Assembly (NCBI GenBank): GCA_964387775.1 | Contig: CAYLZO010000011.1 | Location: 1-46,698 of the forward strand | Source: CAYLZO01 sp964387775 | Lineage (GTDB): Bacteria > Chloroflexota > Anaerolineae > JAAYZQ01 | Direction of reading: 5' to 3' | DNA: 46,698 nucleotides | Shown: positions 6,192 through 13,813 of the stretch, in pieces | Layout: the number at the start of each line of letters is the position of its first letter | How positions within the stretch are numbered: position 1 is the first letter of the stretch | The notes under the pieces: generated by a model | The model's input: the letters and a program-made list of their open reading frames with translations, nothing else | The model's database searches: none | Told to the model about the DNA's origin: nothing | Translations under genes and position numbers: made by a program

Positions 6192-7937
6192 CTAGATGGT
6201 CTGGTCGGGGATGGGCACCAGCAGGGTGATGCGCGTCCCCTGGCCGGGCGACGACTCGATGTTGAGGGTGCCCTCCACCAGCTCGGCCCGCTCCCGAAGG
6301 TTGATCATGCCCAGGCTGCCCCGCGAGGCATAGTCGCGCTCGACGGCCTCCACGTCAAAGCCGCGCCCGTTGTCCACGACCTGGGCGATAAAGAGGTCGT
6401 CCTGCACTTCGAGCCGCACCCAGATCTTGGTGGCGTTGGCATGCTTGCGGGCGTTGTTCACCGCCTCCTCGATAATGGCAAAGACCACGCCCTGGGCGTC
6501 GGCATCCAGGCACTCGCGGTAGCGCTCGGCGTCCACCTCCACCGGCAGGTTGTCGTTCTCGCGAAGGTTGTCGGCGTATTGGTTGAGCGCCGCCACCAGG
6601 CCCTCGGTCTCGAGGATGACGGGCCGAAGGGTAAAGAGCATGGAACGGATCTCTTTGACCGTGCGGTGGGCCAGATCCTCCAGCCTTTCCAGCTCGACCC
6701 GGGCCCGGGCCCGGTCCCGCTCGATGAGAAGCCGGGCAAAGTTGAGGCGCATGGCGATGGCGGCCACGTCCTGCGTCGGACCATCGTGCAGGTCCCGGGC
6801 CAGTTTGCGGCGGGCCTCCTCCTCCTTGTCCACGATCTTGTCCCGCTCCTCGCGCAGGCTCTGGTAGAGGCTGGCGTTCTGCAGGGCGATGGTCGCCTGG
6901 TTGCAGAAAATGGTGAGCAACTCCACGTGCTCCGAGGAGTAGGCGTTGGCCTTGACCGAGGCAAAGAGGACGGCGCCGTAGGTCTCAAAGCCAGCGCGGA
7001 GGGGGACGCAAAGCAAGGACTTGGTCCGTTCCAGCGACCGGAACGCCTTCAACTCGGGGTCTTGGCTGGCGGCGCCGCCGATGACGGCCTGGGCCGAGGA
7101 AATGGACTGTTCGACGATGCCGTCCCGGCCGCGGATGCGTATCGTTTCATCCCCGGAGAACATAAGGTTGCGGTGCGACGCGACAAAAAGCAGCCCCTCG
7201 TCATCGTAGAGGAGCACCATGGCCACCGACTCGCCGATGCGATAGCCCATGTCCACAAAGCCCATACGGCTGATGTCCAGGATGGCCTCCAGGACCCGCT
7301 CGTAATTCAGCGTCGCGCTCAGGCTCGAAGCCATCTCGTAGATCATGCGCACGTCTTCGGGCAAGTAGGTGTCTGTGGCCGACAGGCTCTGCGATTTCGG
7401 GGCTCTGGAGACCAGGGTGCCCTGGGCCACGCCGGCCACGGCGACGGCCAGGATCAGGATCAGGCTCTTCAGGCCGGCCTGGAAGAGCTGGACGTTGGCA
7501 GCTGCTGGATTCCAGGTCAGTGCCGTGCCCAGCCCGTATTCCAGGGCAAAGATGGCGGTCGCAAGGGAGCCCGCTCGCCAGCCGAATTGGAGGGTAGCGA
7601 CCAGGATCGGAAAGAGGGCAAAGAGGGCAAAGGGACCGTCCACCCCGCCGGAGAGGGGGATGAGGACGAGGATGGCCAGCGTATCCAACACCAGCGTGAC
7701 CGCGGGCACGGCCCGGACAAAGAGCCCGATGGCCAACAGGGCGGTGATGGTCAGGGTGTAGGCGCCAAAGCCGGCGAGGAAGAAACCGAATTCCTGAGGA
7801 GAGAGGCGTTGATAGGGATCGAACAAAGCGATGAGTACGACGCAAGCCAACACGCCCCATCTGACCAGGCAGATAGCCCAGCTTGTGTCTAGTTGACCTT
7901 CGTCCCTGGTCACACCTTTTGAGCCCTTGGAAGACAT
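6192..7937 (-). CDS. Sensor histidine kinase with membrane sensor, GAF and HisKA_3/HATPase domains (NarL-type)
   Basis: Autophosphorylates on His and passes phosphate to a response regulator. From the ATG at 7937 the protein is 581 residues; a TTG at 7967 would add ten. An N-terminal block of about six helices (to about residue 180) is followed by a GAF domain (about 195-370), a short coiled coil, and the HisKA_3 box LARDLHDGPTQDVAAIAM with the phospho-His present. The HATPase_c domain carries NNARKHA, VDNGRGFD and GSLGMINLRERAELV. The layout is that of NarX/DegS-type kinases that usually pair with LuxR-type regulators, but no regulator gene is adjacent. A membrane protein gene follows 17 nt later. 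Confidence 0.9.
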   Translation of the reverse strand: MSSKGSKGVTRDEGQLDTSWAICLVRWGVLACVVLIALFDPYQRLSPQEFGFFLAGFGAYTLTITALLAIGLFVRAVPAVTLVLDTLAILVLIPLSGGVDGPFALFALFPILVATLQFGWRAGSLATAIFALEYGLGTALTWNPAAANVQLFQAGLKSLILILAVAVAGVAQGTLVSRAPKSQSLSATDTYLPEDVRMIYEMASSLSATLNYERVLEAILDISRMGFVDMGYRIGESVAMVLLYDDEGLLFVASHRNLMFSGDETIRIRGRDGIVEQSISSAQAVIGGAASQDPELKAFRSLERTKSLLCVPLRAGFETYGAVLFASVKANAYSSEHVELLTIFCNQATIALQNASLYQSLREERDKIVDKEEEARRKLARDLHDGPTQDVAAIAMRLNFARLLIERDRARARVELERLEDLAHRTVKEIRSMLFTLRPVILETEGLVAALNQYADNLRENDNLPVEVDAERYRECLDADAQGVVFAIIEEAVNNARKHANATKIWVRLEVQDDLFIAQVVDNGRGFDVEAVERDYASRGSLGMINLRERAELVEGTLNIESSPGQGTRITLLVPIPDQTI

Positions 7938-8083
7938 CCTTGGTTCGCGATAGCGGCTGAGAAGCAAAGGACCCTGCTCCGGACTCTTTGCTGTTTCACC
8001 ACTATCCTAGGTCGCGATCTCGACGCGTAAGGGGCCGGGGTTCGGCTTACGATCCGCTCCGAATCGTCCATTTTCACAAGAAA

Positions 8084-8121
8084 CCGTGGTCGCGCTAGTC
8101 TCTGACCTGGTGCGACCACGG
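8084..8121 (-). terminator. Terminator hairpin downstream of tRNA-Val
   Basis: On the minus strand CCGTGGTCGC (8121-8112) pairs with GCGACCACGG (8093-8084), a perfect 10-bp stem, followed by TTTCTT. It lies 13 nt after the tRNA CCA end and 147 nt before the kinase start. Confidence 0.65.
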
Positions 8122-8133
8122 CCAACCAACCCT

Positions 8134-8210
8134 TGGTGGGCGAGAAGGGACTCGAACCCCCGACCTCATGCATGTGAGGCATGCGCTCTAGCCATCTGAG
8201 CTACTCGCCC
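8134..8210 (-). tRNA. tRNA-Val(CAC), CCA encoded
   Basis: The cloverleaf can be drawn on the minus strand. The acceptor is GGGCGAG/CTCGCCC, the D arm GCTC/GAGC, and the anticodon stem CATGC/GCATG with loop CTCACAT, giving anticodon CAC (reads GUG valine codons). The T arm is GGGGG-TTCGAGT-CCCTT. Discriminator A and a genomic CCA complete the 3' end. A promoter lies directly upstream. Confidence 0.96.
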
Positions 8211-8221
8211 GTACGCCCTAG

Positions 8222-8250
8222 AGTATAGCACTAAAACGGGGAAAAAGCAA
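8222..8250 (-). promoter_or_regulatory. Promoter of tRNA-Val
   Basis: On the minus strand TTGCTT (8250-8245), 17 nt, TATACT (8227-8222), starting transcription a few bases before the tRNA. It is back to back with the promoter of the plus-strand isomerase gene. Confidence 0.75.
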
Positions 8251-8252
8251 AT

Positions 8253-8281
8253 TTGTAAGACGCAGGGCCTTGTGTTAGAAT
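8253..8281 (+). promoter_or_regulatory. Promoter of the sugar isomerase-like gene
   Basis: TTGTAA (8253-8258), 17 nt, TAGAAT (8276-8281). The -35 box is weak and the -10 box good. Its -35 box is 2 nt from that of the divergent tRNA promoter. Confidence 0.55.
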
Positions 8282-8307
8282 GGGTCCTCGCTCGCCAGGA
8301 GGTCCTT

Positions 8308-9144
8308 ATGCCCAAGATCGCCTTGTCTACCGGATCGCTCTACACCTACGGCATTGGGCGCGTGTTCGAGCTGGCCGCCGAGGCCGGATTCGACGCCGTC
8401 GAAATCCTGGTCGACCACCGCTGGGACAGCCGTCAGCCCGACTACCTGCGCCGCCTCAGCCAGGAGACCGGCCTGCCGATAGCGGCCGTCCACAACCCTT
8501 TCAAGCCCTCGGTGCCGGGCTGGCCCCACGACTCGCTGGGCCGGCTAGGCGAGTCGGCCGCCCTGGCCCGCAAAGTGGGGGCTCCCGTCGTAGTTGCCCA
8601 CCTGCCGCTGCGGGTGCGGGGCATCCGCGTCGAATTCTTTGGTTTTGCCCGCAGTCCCTTGCTGCTGCCCCTCCCCTTTGGCGGTGAGCGCGCCTACCGC
8701 GATTTTCTCCTGAATGGGTTGGCGCGGTTCGAGGAAGAGGAAGGCGTCAAAATTGGCGTGGAAAACATGCCGGCCAAGCATTCGCTAGGGCGGGCGCTGG
8801 ACCTTCACTGGCTGAACGATCTGGAGACCCTGTCACAGATGCCCCATTTGACGCTCGACACGACCCACATCGGCACGTGGGGATACGACTTGTTGGCCGT
8901 CTACGAGCAACTGAAAGCGCGCATCGTCCACGTGCATCTTTCCAATTTCGATGGCCAGGAGCATCGTTTGCCGGAGCGTGGTCACCTGCCGCTGGGGCAA
9001 TTGTTGACGCGGCTGGCGCGCGATGGCTACGCGGGGGCGGTCTCGCTGGAGGTGGGGCCGGAAGTGCTAGAGGCCAAGGACGAGGCGCAAGTGCGGGCGC
9101 ATCTGCGGCGGGCTTTGGCTTTCTGCAAGGAGCAAGGGCGCTAG
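8308..9144 (+). CDS. Sugar phosphate isomerase/epimerase (xylose isomerase-like TIM barrel)
   Basis: A 278-residue single-domain TIM barrel of the AP endonuclease-2/IolE superfamily. These proteins bind one or more divalent metals and isomerise or epimerise sugars or related compounds; the substrate here is unknown. Barrel marks are KIALSTGSLYTYG at the N-terminus, AGFDAVEILVDH (metal Glu), IGVENMPAK (Glu), LTLDTTHIGTWG (Asp/His), VHVHLSNFDGQEH and the last strand VSLEVGPEV. The ATG at 8308 has aggaggtcctt before it; the upstream open frame overlaps the promoter. Its stop overlaps the 3' end of the convergent glycosidase gene by 4 nt. Confidence 0.85.
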   Translation: MPKIALSTGSLYTYGIGRVFELAAEAGFDAVEILVDHRWDSRQPDYLRRLSQETGLPIAAVHNPFKPSVPGWPHDSLGRLGESAALARKVGAPVVVAHLPLRVRGIRVEFFGFARSPLLLPLPFGGERAYRDFLLNGLARFEEEEGVKIGVENMPAKHSLGRALDLHWLNDLETLSQMPHLTLDTTHIGTWGYDLLAVYEQLKARIVHVHLSNFDGQEHRLPERGHLPLGQLLTRLARDGYAGAVSLEVGPEVLEAKDEAQVRAHLRRALAFCKEQGR

Positions 9145-10841
9145 AAAAACTGCTCCCGCCGGGGCCGGCGGCGCACGTCCCAGACCAGCACGCCGGTTGC
9201 GAGGAGCACCCCCCCGCCCAACAACCCCACCAGAAACGTGGGAAAGCTGGGCGGCTGCCCGGCGTTGACCTCGAAGGCGTCTACGTTGCACAGTACCGGC
9301 ACCCCTTCGGCCACCGTCAGGCGCAGCACGTGCTGCCCGGCCGCCAACCGGTCGGCGATGGGCATCTGAGCGTGCCACAGGGTCTCCGGGGCGCTAAGGT
9401 CCAGATAGGAGCGCCCTTGGGCGTCGGTGGGCAGCCCGTCCACGGTGCGGCCGTCGAGCGTCACCAGCAACCGCCCGCCATCCGGCCCCTGCCGGGCGAC
9501 GAGGCTCACGGCCTGTCCGCGGAAGGTGAAGGTCAAGCTCGCCCCGGGTTCGTCACTTTCGATGAGGGCCTGGCCGCTGGCCTGGGGGGCGATGACGCCT
9601 CGCCAGGCCGGATCGGTGGCGACGGCGGGGTTGGTTTCCTCAAAGTGGCCGGCGGGCGCCACCGACAGCGAACGGGTGGCGTCCTGAACAGCATCATAGA
9701 CGCGGCGGGGTGTAAAGTCTGTGTCCACCATGCGAAAGTAGTAGGCCGCGTCGTCGGGCGTGTACTGCTGGCCCGTCTGGCGGAAATACCAGATGTTGAA
9801 CGCCCCGGCCCAGGGCCAGCGCTGGCGAGCCAGCTCGATGCCCTGCAGCGTGTACTCGGCCTGCTGCTCCTCGCTCACCCGCTCCCAGATGAGGGCTTCG
9901 TCGCCAAAGGATTCGGGGGCAGCGTTCCAGCCGTACTCGTTGAACCACACCGCCTTGTCTTCGTCGCCGTAGCGATCCATGATCTCGCGCTGGAGTTCCA
10001 CCCGGCGGAAATTGAGCACCGTGGGATCGGGCGGATCGTCGGGCGGCAGGTCGAAGCCAAAGGCGTTGGCCGAGAGGATGTCGAAATCGTCGGCGGCGCC
10101 GGCCTGGTACATGGCCTCCAGGAAAGCCACGTCGGGCATGGAACGCCACTTACCTTCCTCGGGATGGGGCTCGCCCAGGGTGAGGGCCAAGGGTGCCGAG
10201 AGGACGTAGACGTTGGGGTCGGCCTCTTTGGCCCGGCGGTAGGCGATCTCTAGCATCTCGACGTAGGCGGCCGGGTCGATGGCCTGCTCGCCCCACTCAG
10301 GATAGATGTTGGGCTCGTTCCAGATCTGGATGTATTGGATTCGTCCCTGGAAATGCTCGACAAAGGCGTACACAAAGTCCCCAAAGTCCGCCAAGTCGGC
10401 CGGGGGGGTCTCGGGGCGGGTCTCAGGGACGCGGGCCCAGGCCGGGGCGCGGTCCAGCCGGGCGATGACCTGGATGCCGTGGCTGCGGAAAAGCTCCACG
10501 ATCTGGTCGAACTTGGCCCAACTGCTGCCCCCGCCGACCGGGTCCACAAACTCACCCTTGCGCAGTGGCTCGATCTCGGCCCAAGCAAACTGCTGCTTGG
10601 CCCAACCGAGACCCGCCTGCTGGGCCATCTCGACCGTCCGCTCGCGTTTCCAGGGCTCGACCTCGCGGGCCAGAAAAAAGTTCGCGCCGAAGGGGTTCAC
10701 GTCGGTGTTGGGCACGGTGTGGGCCGGCACCCACTCCTCCTCAAAGGACTGGGCCGAGACGACGTAGCGGACCAAGACCAGGCCCAACAGGCCGATCAAC
10801 AGCACCAGGGCTGATGTCAAGGCAATTATCCGCAGGCGCAC
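9141..10841 (-). CDS. Membrane-anchored glycoside hydrolase-like protein (clan GH-A barrel)
   Basis: A 566-residue protein with an N-terminal signal-anchor (about 5-28), a TIM barrel (about 45-390), a beta-rich C-terminal domain and a final membrane helix (about 530-553) with an Arg-rich tail. Clan GH-A features are WNEPN with candidate acid/base Glu176, and VWFNEYGW with candidate nucleophile Glu302; strands such as IQVIARLDRAPAW support a GH39/GH5-like barrel. The catalytic domain should face outside the cell; the glycan is not known. The start is GTG with gaggagg upstream. It follows the rhodanese gene by 48 nt on the same strand, so the two may share a transcript. Confidence 0.8.
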   Translation of the reverse strand: MRLRIIALTSALVLLIGLLGLVLVRYVVSAQSFEEEWVPAHTVPNTDVNPFGANFFLAREVEPWKRERTVEMAQQAGLGWAKQQFAWAEIEPLRKGEFVDPVGGGSSWAKFDQIVELFRSHGIQVIARLDRAPAWARVPETRPETPPADLADFGDFVYAFVEHFQGRIQYIQIWNEPNIYPEWGEQAIDPAAYVEMLEIAYRRAKEADPNVYVLSAPLALTLGEPHPEEGKWRSMPDVAFLEAMYQAGAADDFDILSANAFGFDLPPDDPPDPTVLNFRRVELQREIMDRYGDEDKAVWFNEYGWNAAPESFGDEALIWERVSEEQQAEYTLQGIELARQRWPWAGAFNIWYFRQTGQQYTPDDAAYYFRMVDTDFTPRRVYDAVQDATRSLSVAPAGHFEETNPAVATDPAWRGVIAPQASGQALIESDEPGASLTFTFRGQAVSLVARQGPDGGRLLVTLDGRTVDGLPTDAQGRSYLDLSAPETLWHAQMPIADRLAAGQHVLRLTVAEGVPVLCNVDAFEVNAGQPPSFPTFLVGLLGGGVLLATGVLVWDVRRRPRREQFF

Positions 10842-10889
10842 TGCCAGCCTCCTCGCTGCAATCGCGAATCCGATCCCCCGGGGCGGGCG

Positions 10890-11429
10890 CTAGGGGGCAG
10901 CCGCTTCAACCGGGTAGCCCGCCGCCCACCACGCCGAAAACCCTCCGAGCAGGGCATAAATGTCCGTAAATCCTTCGTCCATCAACTTTTGTGCCACACG
11001 GGCACTTTGGTTTTCCTGAGGTCAAGTTCAGTATAGAATCAGATCTAGCTCTCGGGGCAGCTCGTCCAACCGCCTATCGACCTCTGATTCGGGGAAGGAG
11101 AGGGCGCCGACGGCGTGGGCCTGGTTATAAGACTGCTGGCTGCGGACGTCCACCAAGATCGCCTCGCCGGCTTTGAGCCTGCGCTGGGTCTCCTCCAGGG
11201 AAATGCGGGGCACATCCGGGTGGGGGATGGACCGGGTCTCCAGCGGCTGGCTCGTCAGTCGCACCCCGACGTCACTGGTCCGCTGATTCTCGATGGAGAC
11301 GATAGCCGCGACGATGACGGCCAAAACCACCACACCCACGACGACGGGAATGAGAATGGATGTCCAGTCCCTCCGCCGCCCCTTCTTTCGAGAAGGACGG
11401 CGTCGATAGTCCTTTTTCTTCTTTGCCAT
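10890..11429 (-). CDS. Membrane-anchored rhodanese, candidate double-selenocysteine (UxU) protein
   Basis: The ATG at 11429 (gaggggaaacagtgc before it) opens a 179-codon frame ending in TAG at 10890. It contains two TGA codons, at 134 (11030-11028) and 136 (11024-11022). A Lys/Arg-rich start is followed by a membrane helix (about 24-46) and a rhodanese domain (about 70-176): ILVDVRSQQSYNQAHAVGAL, then LILY-TGA-T-TGA-PQENQSARVA, then GFTDIYALLGGFSAWWAAGYPVEA split over two short motifs. Rhodanese domains keep the catalytic Cys right after the hydrophobic-Tyr strand, and relatives read YCxCP there. Both Cys positions are thus TGA here while the frame is intact on both sides. A hairpin right after the TGAs fits a bacterial SECIS. 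Alternatives are a nonsense pseudogene or sequence error, both less likely given the positions. Confidence 0.78.
10991..11005 (-). promoter_or_regulatory. SECIS-like hairpin after the in-frame TGA pair
   Basis: On the minus strand GTGCC (11005-11001), loop CGTGT, GGCAC (10995-10991). An AAC/GTT pairing below an A-rich internal loop could lengthen it. The stem starts 16 nt after the second TGA and 22 nt after the first, so the GU-containing apical loop falls about 21-31 nt from either codon, the window expected for bacterial SECIS elements. Confidence 0.6.
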
Positions 11430-11466
11430 GCACTGTTTCCCCTCTAGCCTACGTGATGGCCATTAG

Positions 11467-11569
11467 ACTTGTTGCCGAATAAAGGACAGGACGCAGATTA
11501 ACGCAGATATCAGCGTTCATCAGCGTTCATCAGCGTCCTAAGAACTGCCCGGCTTATTCAGCAACAACT
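11467..11569. repeat. 103-bp inverted-repeat element with internal tandem words (MITE-like)
   Basis: The ends ACTTGTTGCCGAATAA (11467-11482) and TTATTCAGCAACAACT (11554-11569) are inverted copies with two mismatches. The interior is built from short words: ggacgcagat/atcagcgtcc as an imperfect inverted pair, and tcagcgttca repeated twice in tandem. It lies between the rhodanese promoter and start codon, so it forms most of that gene's 5' leader. Confidence 0.65.
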
Positions 11570-11571
11570 CT

Positions 11572-11600
11572 ATTATACAGAGAAATGGCCGGTAAGGCAA
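11572..11600 (-). promoter_or_regulatory. Promoter of the rhodanese gene
   Basis: On the minus strand TTGCCT (11600-11595), 17 nt, TATAAT (11577-11572). Transcription would start near 11565, at the outer end of the inverted-repeat element, giving a leader of about 135 nt. Confidence 0.7.
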
Positions 11601-11603
11601 ATG

Positions 11604-11626
11604 GGCGTCCCAGGGTTTGGGACGCC
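11604..11626. terminator. Hairpin terminator downstream of rpoD
   Basis: GGCGTCCCA (11604-11612) and TGGGACGCC (11618-11626) form a perfect 9-bp stem with loop GGGTT. It lies 33 nt after the sigma factor stop on the minus strand; the tract after it on that strand (catttgcctt) is only moderately T-rich. Confidence 0.6.
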
Positions 11627-11658
11627 TTTGTCACGCCAAGCCGGCTTCAACAGACGAA

Positions 11659-12888
11659 CTAGGACAAAAAGTCACGCAACTTGCGGCTGCGGCTCGGATG
11701 CCGTAGTCGCCCCAGGGCCTGGGCCTCGATCTGGCGGATGCGCTCGCGGGTGACGCCGAACTTTTTGCCCACCTCTTCCAGGGTGTAGCTGTAACCATCC
11801 ACCAAGCCAAAGCGCAACTGCAGAATCCGTACCTCGCGGGGCGTGAGCGAGGCAAAGATGTCCTCGATCTGCTCGCGCAGCAGTTGCTGCGAGGCCCGGT
11901 CGGTCGGTGGCGGCGATTCGTTGTCTTCGATGAAATCGCCCAGGAAGCTGTCGCCCTCGTCCCCCACCGGCATCTCCAGGGAGAGGGGCCGTCGCGAGAC
12001 CTTGATGGTCCGCTCCACCTTTTTCGGGCTGACGCCCAGTTCCGCCGCGATCTCTTCCGTCGTCGGATCGCGGCCCAGCTCTTGAACCAACTGGCGCGAG
12101 ACGCGGGCCAGGCGGTTGATCTGCTCGTACATGTGGACCGGCACGCGGATGGTGCGGCCCTGGTCGGCGATGGCCCGCGTCACCGCCTGGCGGATCCACC
12201 ACGTGGCATAGGTCGAGAACTTGTAGCCCCGCCGGTAGTCAAATTTCTTGACCGCCCGGATGAGGCCGATGTTTCCCTCCTGGATCAGGTCCAGAAAAGG
12301 CACACCCCGGCCCACGTACTTTTTGGCCACGCTGACCACCAGGCGCGAGTTGGCCTTGATCAGGTGCTCCTTGGCCGCCTGACCATCCCTGACGATGGCC
12401 TGAAGACGCTCCTCTTCTTCCAAAGTCAGACCCGAGCCCTTGCCCAGGCGCTTTTTGGCGTTGCGTCCAGCCTCCATCCGCTTGGCCAGCGACACCTCTT
12501 GCTCGGCCGTCAAGAGCGGGATGCGCCCGATCTCTTTGAGGTAGAGGCTGATCGAATCGTCCACGTCAATGGCTGTCAAATCAACCTCGGCCGGCGTGCT
12601 TCCGTCGCTCTTGGATTTTTTCTCGGACTCTTCTTCCTCCTCCGCTTTATCCAGGTCGGTGTCGCTGATCTCGATTCCTTGTTCGAAAAGGGCAGCCAAT
12701 GCGTCCTCCAGTTGCTCGATATTCAGTTCGGCCTCGGGAATCGCCTCCATCACGTCATCATAGGTGACGTATCCCTGGCTCTTGCCCAACTCCAGCAGAC
12801 GCTCAATGGCGTCGAGTTTTTCCTGCGCCTCGTCCGGCGCTGCCTCTTGTTCTTCTTGCTCTAGTCTCACTTCTACCATTCGAACCAT
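11659..12888 (-). CDS. rpoD: Primary RNA polymerase sigma factor (sigma-70/SigA)
   Basis: Directs core RNA polymerase to -10/-35 promoters, consistent with the TTGACA/TATAAT promoters seen here. The protein is 409 residues with region 1.1-like acidic N-terminus (about 20-80), an acidic Lys/Glu/Ser linker, region 1.2 (DSISLYLKEIGRIPLLTAEQ), region 2 (GNIGLIRAVKKFDYRRGYKF and YATWWIRQAVTRAI), region 3 (GRTIRVPVHMYEQINRL) and region 4 (LQLRFGLVDGYSYTLEEVG, RERIRQIEAQALGRLRH). The first ATG (12888) has only 2 nt after its ribosome site; the second, at 12879, has better spacing from ggaagg and may be the true start. The gene stands alone. Confidence 0.96.
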   Translation of the reverse strand: MVRMVEVRLEQEEQEAAPDEAQEKLDAIERLLELGKSQGYVTYDDVMEAIPEAELNIEQLEDALAALFEQGIEISDTDLDKAEEEEESEKKSKSDGSTPAEVDLTAIDVDDSISLYLKEIGRIPLLTAEQEVSLAKRMEAGRNAKKRLGKGSGLTLEEEERLQAIVRDGQAAKEHLIKANSRLVVSVAKKYVGRGVPFLDLIQEGNIGLIRAVKKFDYRRGYKFSTYATWWIRQAVTRAIADQGRTIRVPVHMYEQINRLARVSRQLVQELGRDPTTEEIAAELGVSPKKVERTIKVSRRPLSLEMPVGDEGDSFLGDFIEDNESPPPTDRASQQLLREQIEDIFASLTPREVRILQLRFGLVDGYSYTLEEVGKKFGVTRERIRQIEAQALGRLRHPSRSRKLRDFLS

Positions 12889-13107
12889 ATCCTTCCACGG
12901 GAGGATAGTGAGGATTCGGCAATCAATACGAGGGACAAAGCCCTTGCTGCTATTGCCTGGTCTTCTACCACGACCCCGGGGTAGAGATTCCTACGCACAA
13001 CCCTCCACGCCCGTCCAATCTCTAGAGAAGCGTCCCAGAGCCGGGACCGGGAAATTGGCGTGGGGAATTGCGTTGCTGAGGACATCTCTATCCTTTGAAT
13101 CACCGTT

Positions 13108-13137
13108 ATTGTATTCCTAGCTCCTCTTCCCCGTCAG
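13108..13137 (-). promoter_or_regulatory. Candidate rpoD promoter
   Basis: On the minus strand CTGACG (13137-13132), 18 nt, TACAAT (13113-13108). It is a moderate match and would give an rpoD leader of about 215 nt. Other promoters further upstream are possible. Confidence 0.35.
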
Positions 13138-13366
13138 TAACGTCTGTCACACCGAGTAAGTTGTCGTCACGTACTGGTATCACAGTAAAAGACCGAGGCT
13201 GGAAAGAACGCTGGAAGCTTTGCACCCAATTCAGATGTGGGGGGACCGGTTGACTCCTCTACCCTGTGTGGATCTTGGCCACATAGAATTACCCCCGAAC
13301 CAAGCCTTGGACAAAAATCCAGTTCTCGATATAGCTCCTTCGCCGCGCCCGGCGCCTGCCACCCTA

Positions 13367-13380
13367 TGTCGAATTCGACA
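13367..13380. promoter_or_regulatory. 14-bp perfect palindrome, possible operator
   Basis: TGTCGAATTCGACA is fully self-complementary and lies about 20 nt downstream of the expected start of the 13404-13431 promoter, a usual place for a repressor site. The regulator is unknown. Confidence 0.35.
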
Positions 13381-13403
13381 GGAACGTGCGCCCAACTTTG
13401 CCC

Positions 13404-13431
13404 ATTATACCACGAAATCGCCAAATGTGAA
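13404..13431 (-). promoter_or_regulatory. Candidate minus-strand promoter in the rpoD upstream region
   Basis: TTCACA (13431-13426), 16 nt, TATAAT (13409-13404) on the minus strand. It would start a transcript near 13397 running towards rpoD, about 510 nt upstream of that gene's ATG. The product could be a long leader or a small RNA. Confidence 0.45.
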
Positions 13432-13490
13432 CCCCCCAATTTTGATGAATTTGGGAATTCGCCCCTTCAAGAGGCGATTTGGGGGGTGTA
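13414..13490. repeat. Nested inverted repeat
   Basis: AAATCGCC (13415-13422) pairs with GGCGATTT further right (about 13473-13480), and ACCCCCCAA pairs with TTTGGGGGGT. The arms interleave, so two alternative hairpins are possible. It looks like a dispersed intergenic repeat. Confidence 0.5.
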
Positions 13491-13646
13491 GCGGCTGCCA
13501 GACCTGTTACCAAGAGGTGTGTTTCAGATCCATGGACAACGCAGCAGAAGGCGCTCGAAGCCCCCGTCTCGGGGCTGGCAACGCGGGGCAAAATCACCCT
13601 GAGCGTTGAAATGCAGACGTGTTGCCAAGACCCAGAGACAGCTCAT

Positions 13647-13675
13647 TTGACTTTTCCTATTATCTTTTGTAGAAT
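13647..13675 (+). promoter_or_regulatory. Promoter of the membrane pyrophosphatase gene
   Basis: TTGACT (13647-13652), 17 nt, TAGAAT (13670-13675). The start site would be near 13682, leaving a leader of about 130 nt. Confidence 0.8.
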
Positions 13676-13721
13676 AGGGCCTGTTGTCGCCGCTGGAGGA
13701 ACTGGAGCACCCGTAACCCCG

Positions 13722-13748
13722 AGAGCCTTGCCCAGGCGGGCTCTTTTT
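13722..13748 (+). terminator. Terminator-like hairpin inside the pyrophosphatase leader
   Basis: AGAGCC (13722-13727) and GGCTCT (13739-13744) form a stem with some inner pairing, followed by TTTTT to 13748. No gene lies between the promoter and this hairpin. An upstream ggaggaactgg stretch can pair with the later ccaactcctcc, so an attenuation switch is possible. Confidence 0.5.
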
Positions 13749-13813
13749 GAGTGAGCCAACTCCTCCAAGCGCAGCACAATAATTTTCACAATCTCGTTCA
13801 AGGAGGAGTATCC

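Larger units (their letters stand above)
12889..13646. other. Non-coding interval between rpoD and the pyrophosphatase gene
   Basis: About 750 bases with no convincing gene. Open frames here (up to 129 codons) lack ribosome sites and family signatures. The interval holds two candidate minus-strand promoters (listed separately), a 14-bp perfect palindrome TGTCGAATTCGACA at 13367-13380, and an inverted repeat region at 13418-13488. A segment at about 13210-13310 is rich in pairing (for example GGGGG/CCCCC and TGTGG/CCACA). Confidence 0.5.

Noticed and set aside
6159..7892. 577-codon plus-strand ORF
   Set aside because: Antisense to a clear histidine kinase with all motifs on the other strand.
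11022..11030. Reading the two TGAs of the rhodanese as sequencing error or pseudogene
   Set aside because: Two independent stops falling exactly on the two active-site cysteine columns, with an intact frame and a SECIS-like hairpin behind them, is a poor fit to random error or decay.
13160..13640. Small ORFs of 77-129 codons on both strands before the pyrophosphatase gene
   Set aside because: No ribosome sites, no recognisable domains, biased composition, and they overlap repeats and promoters.
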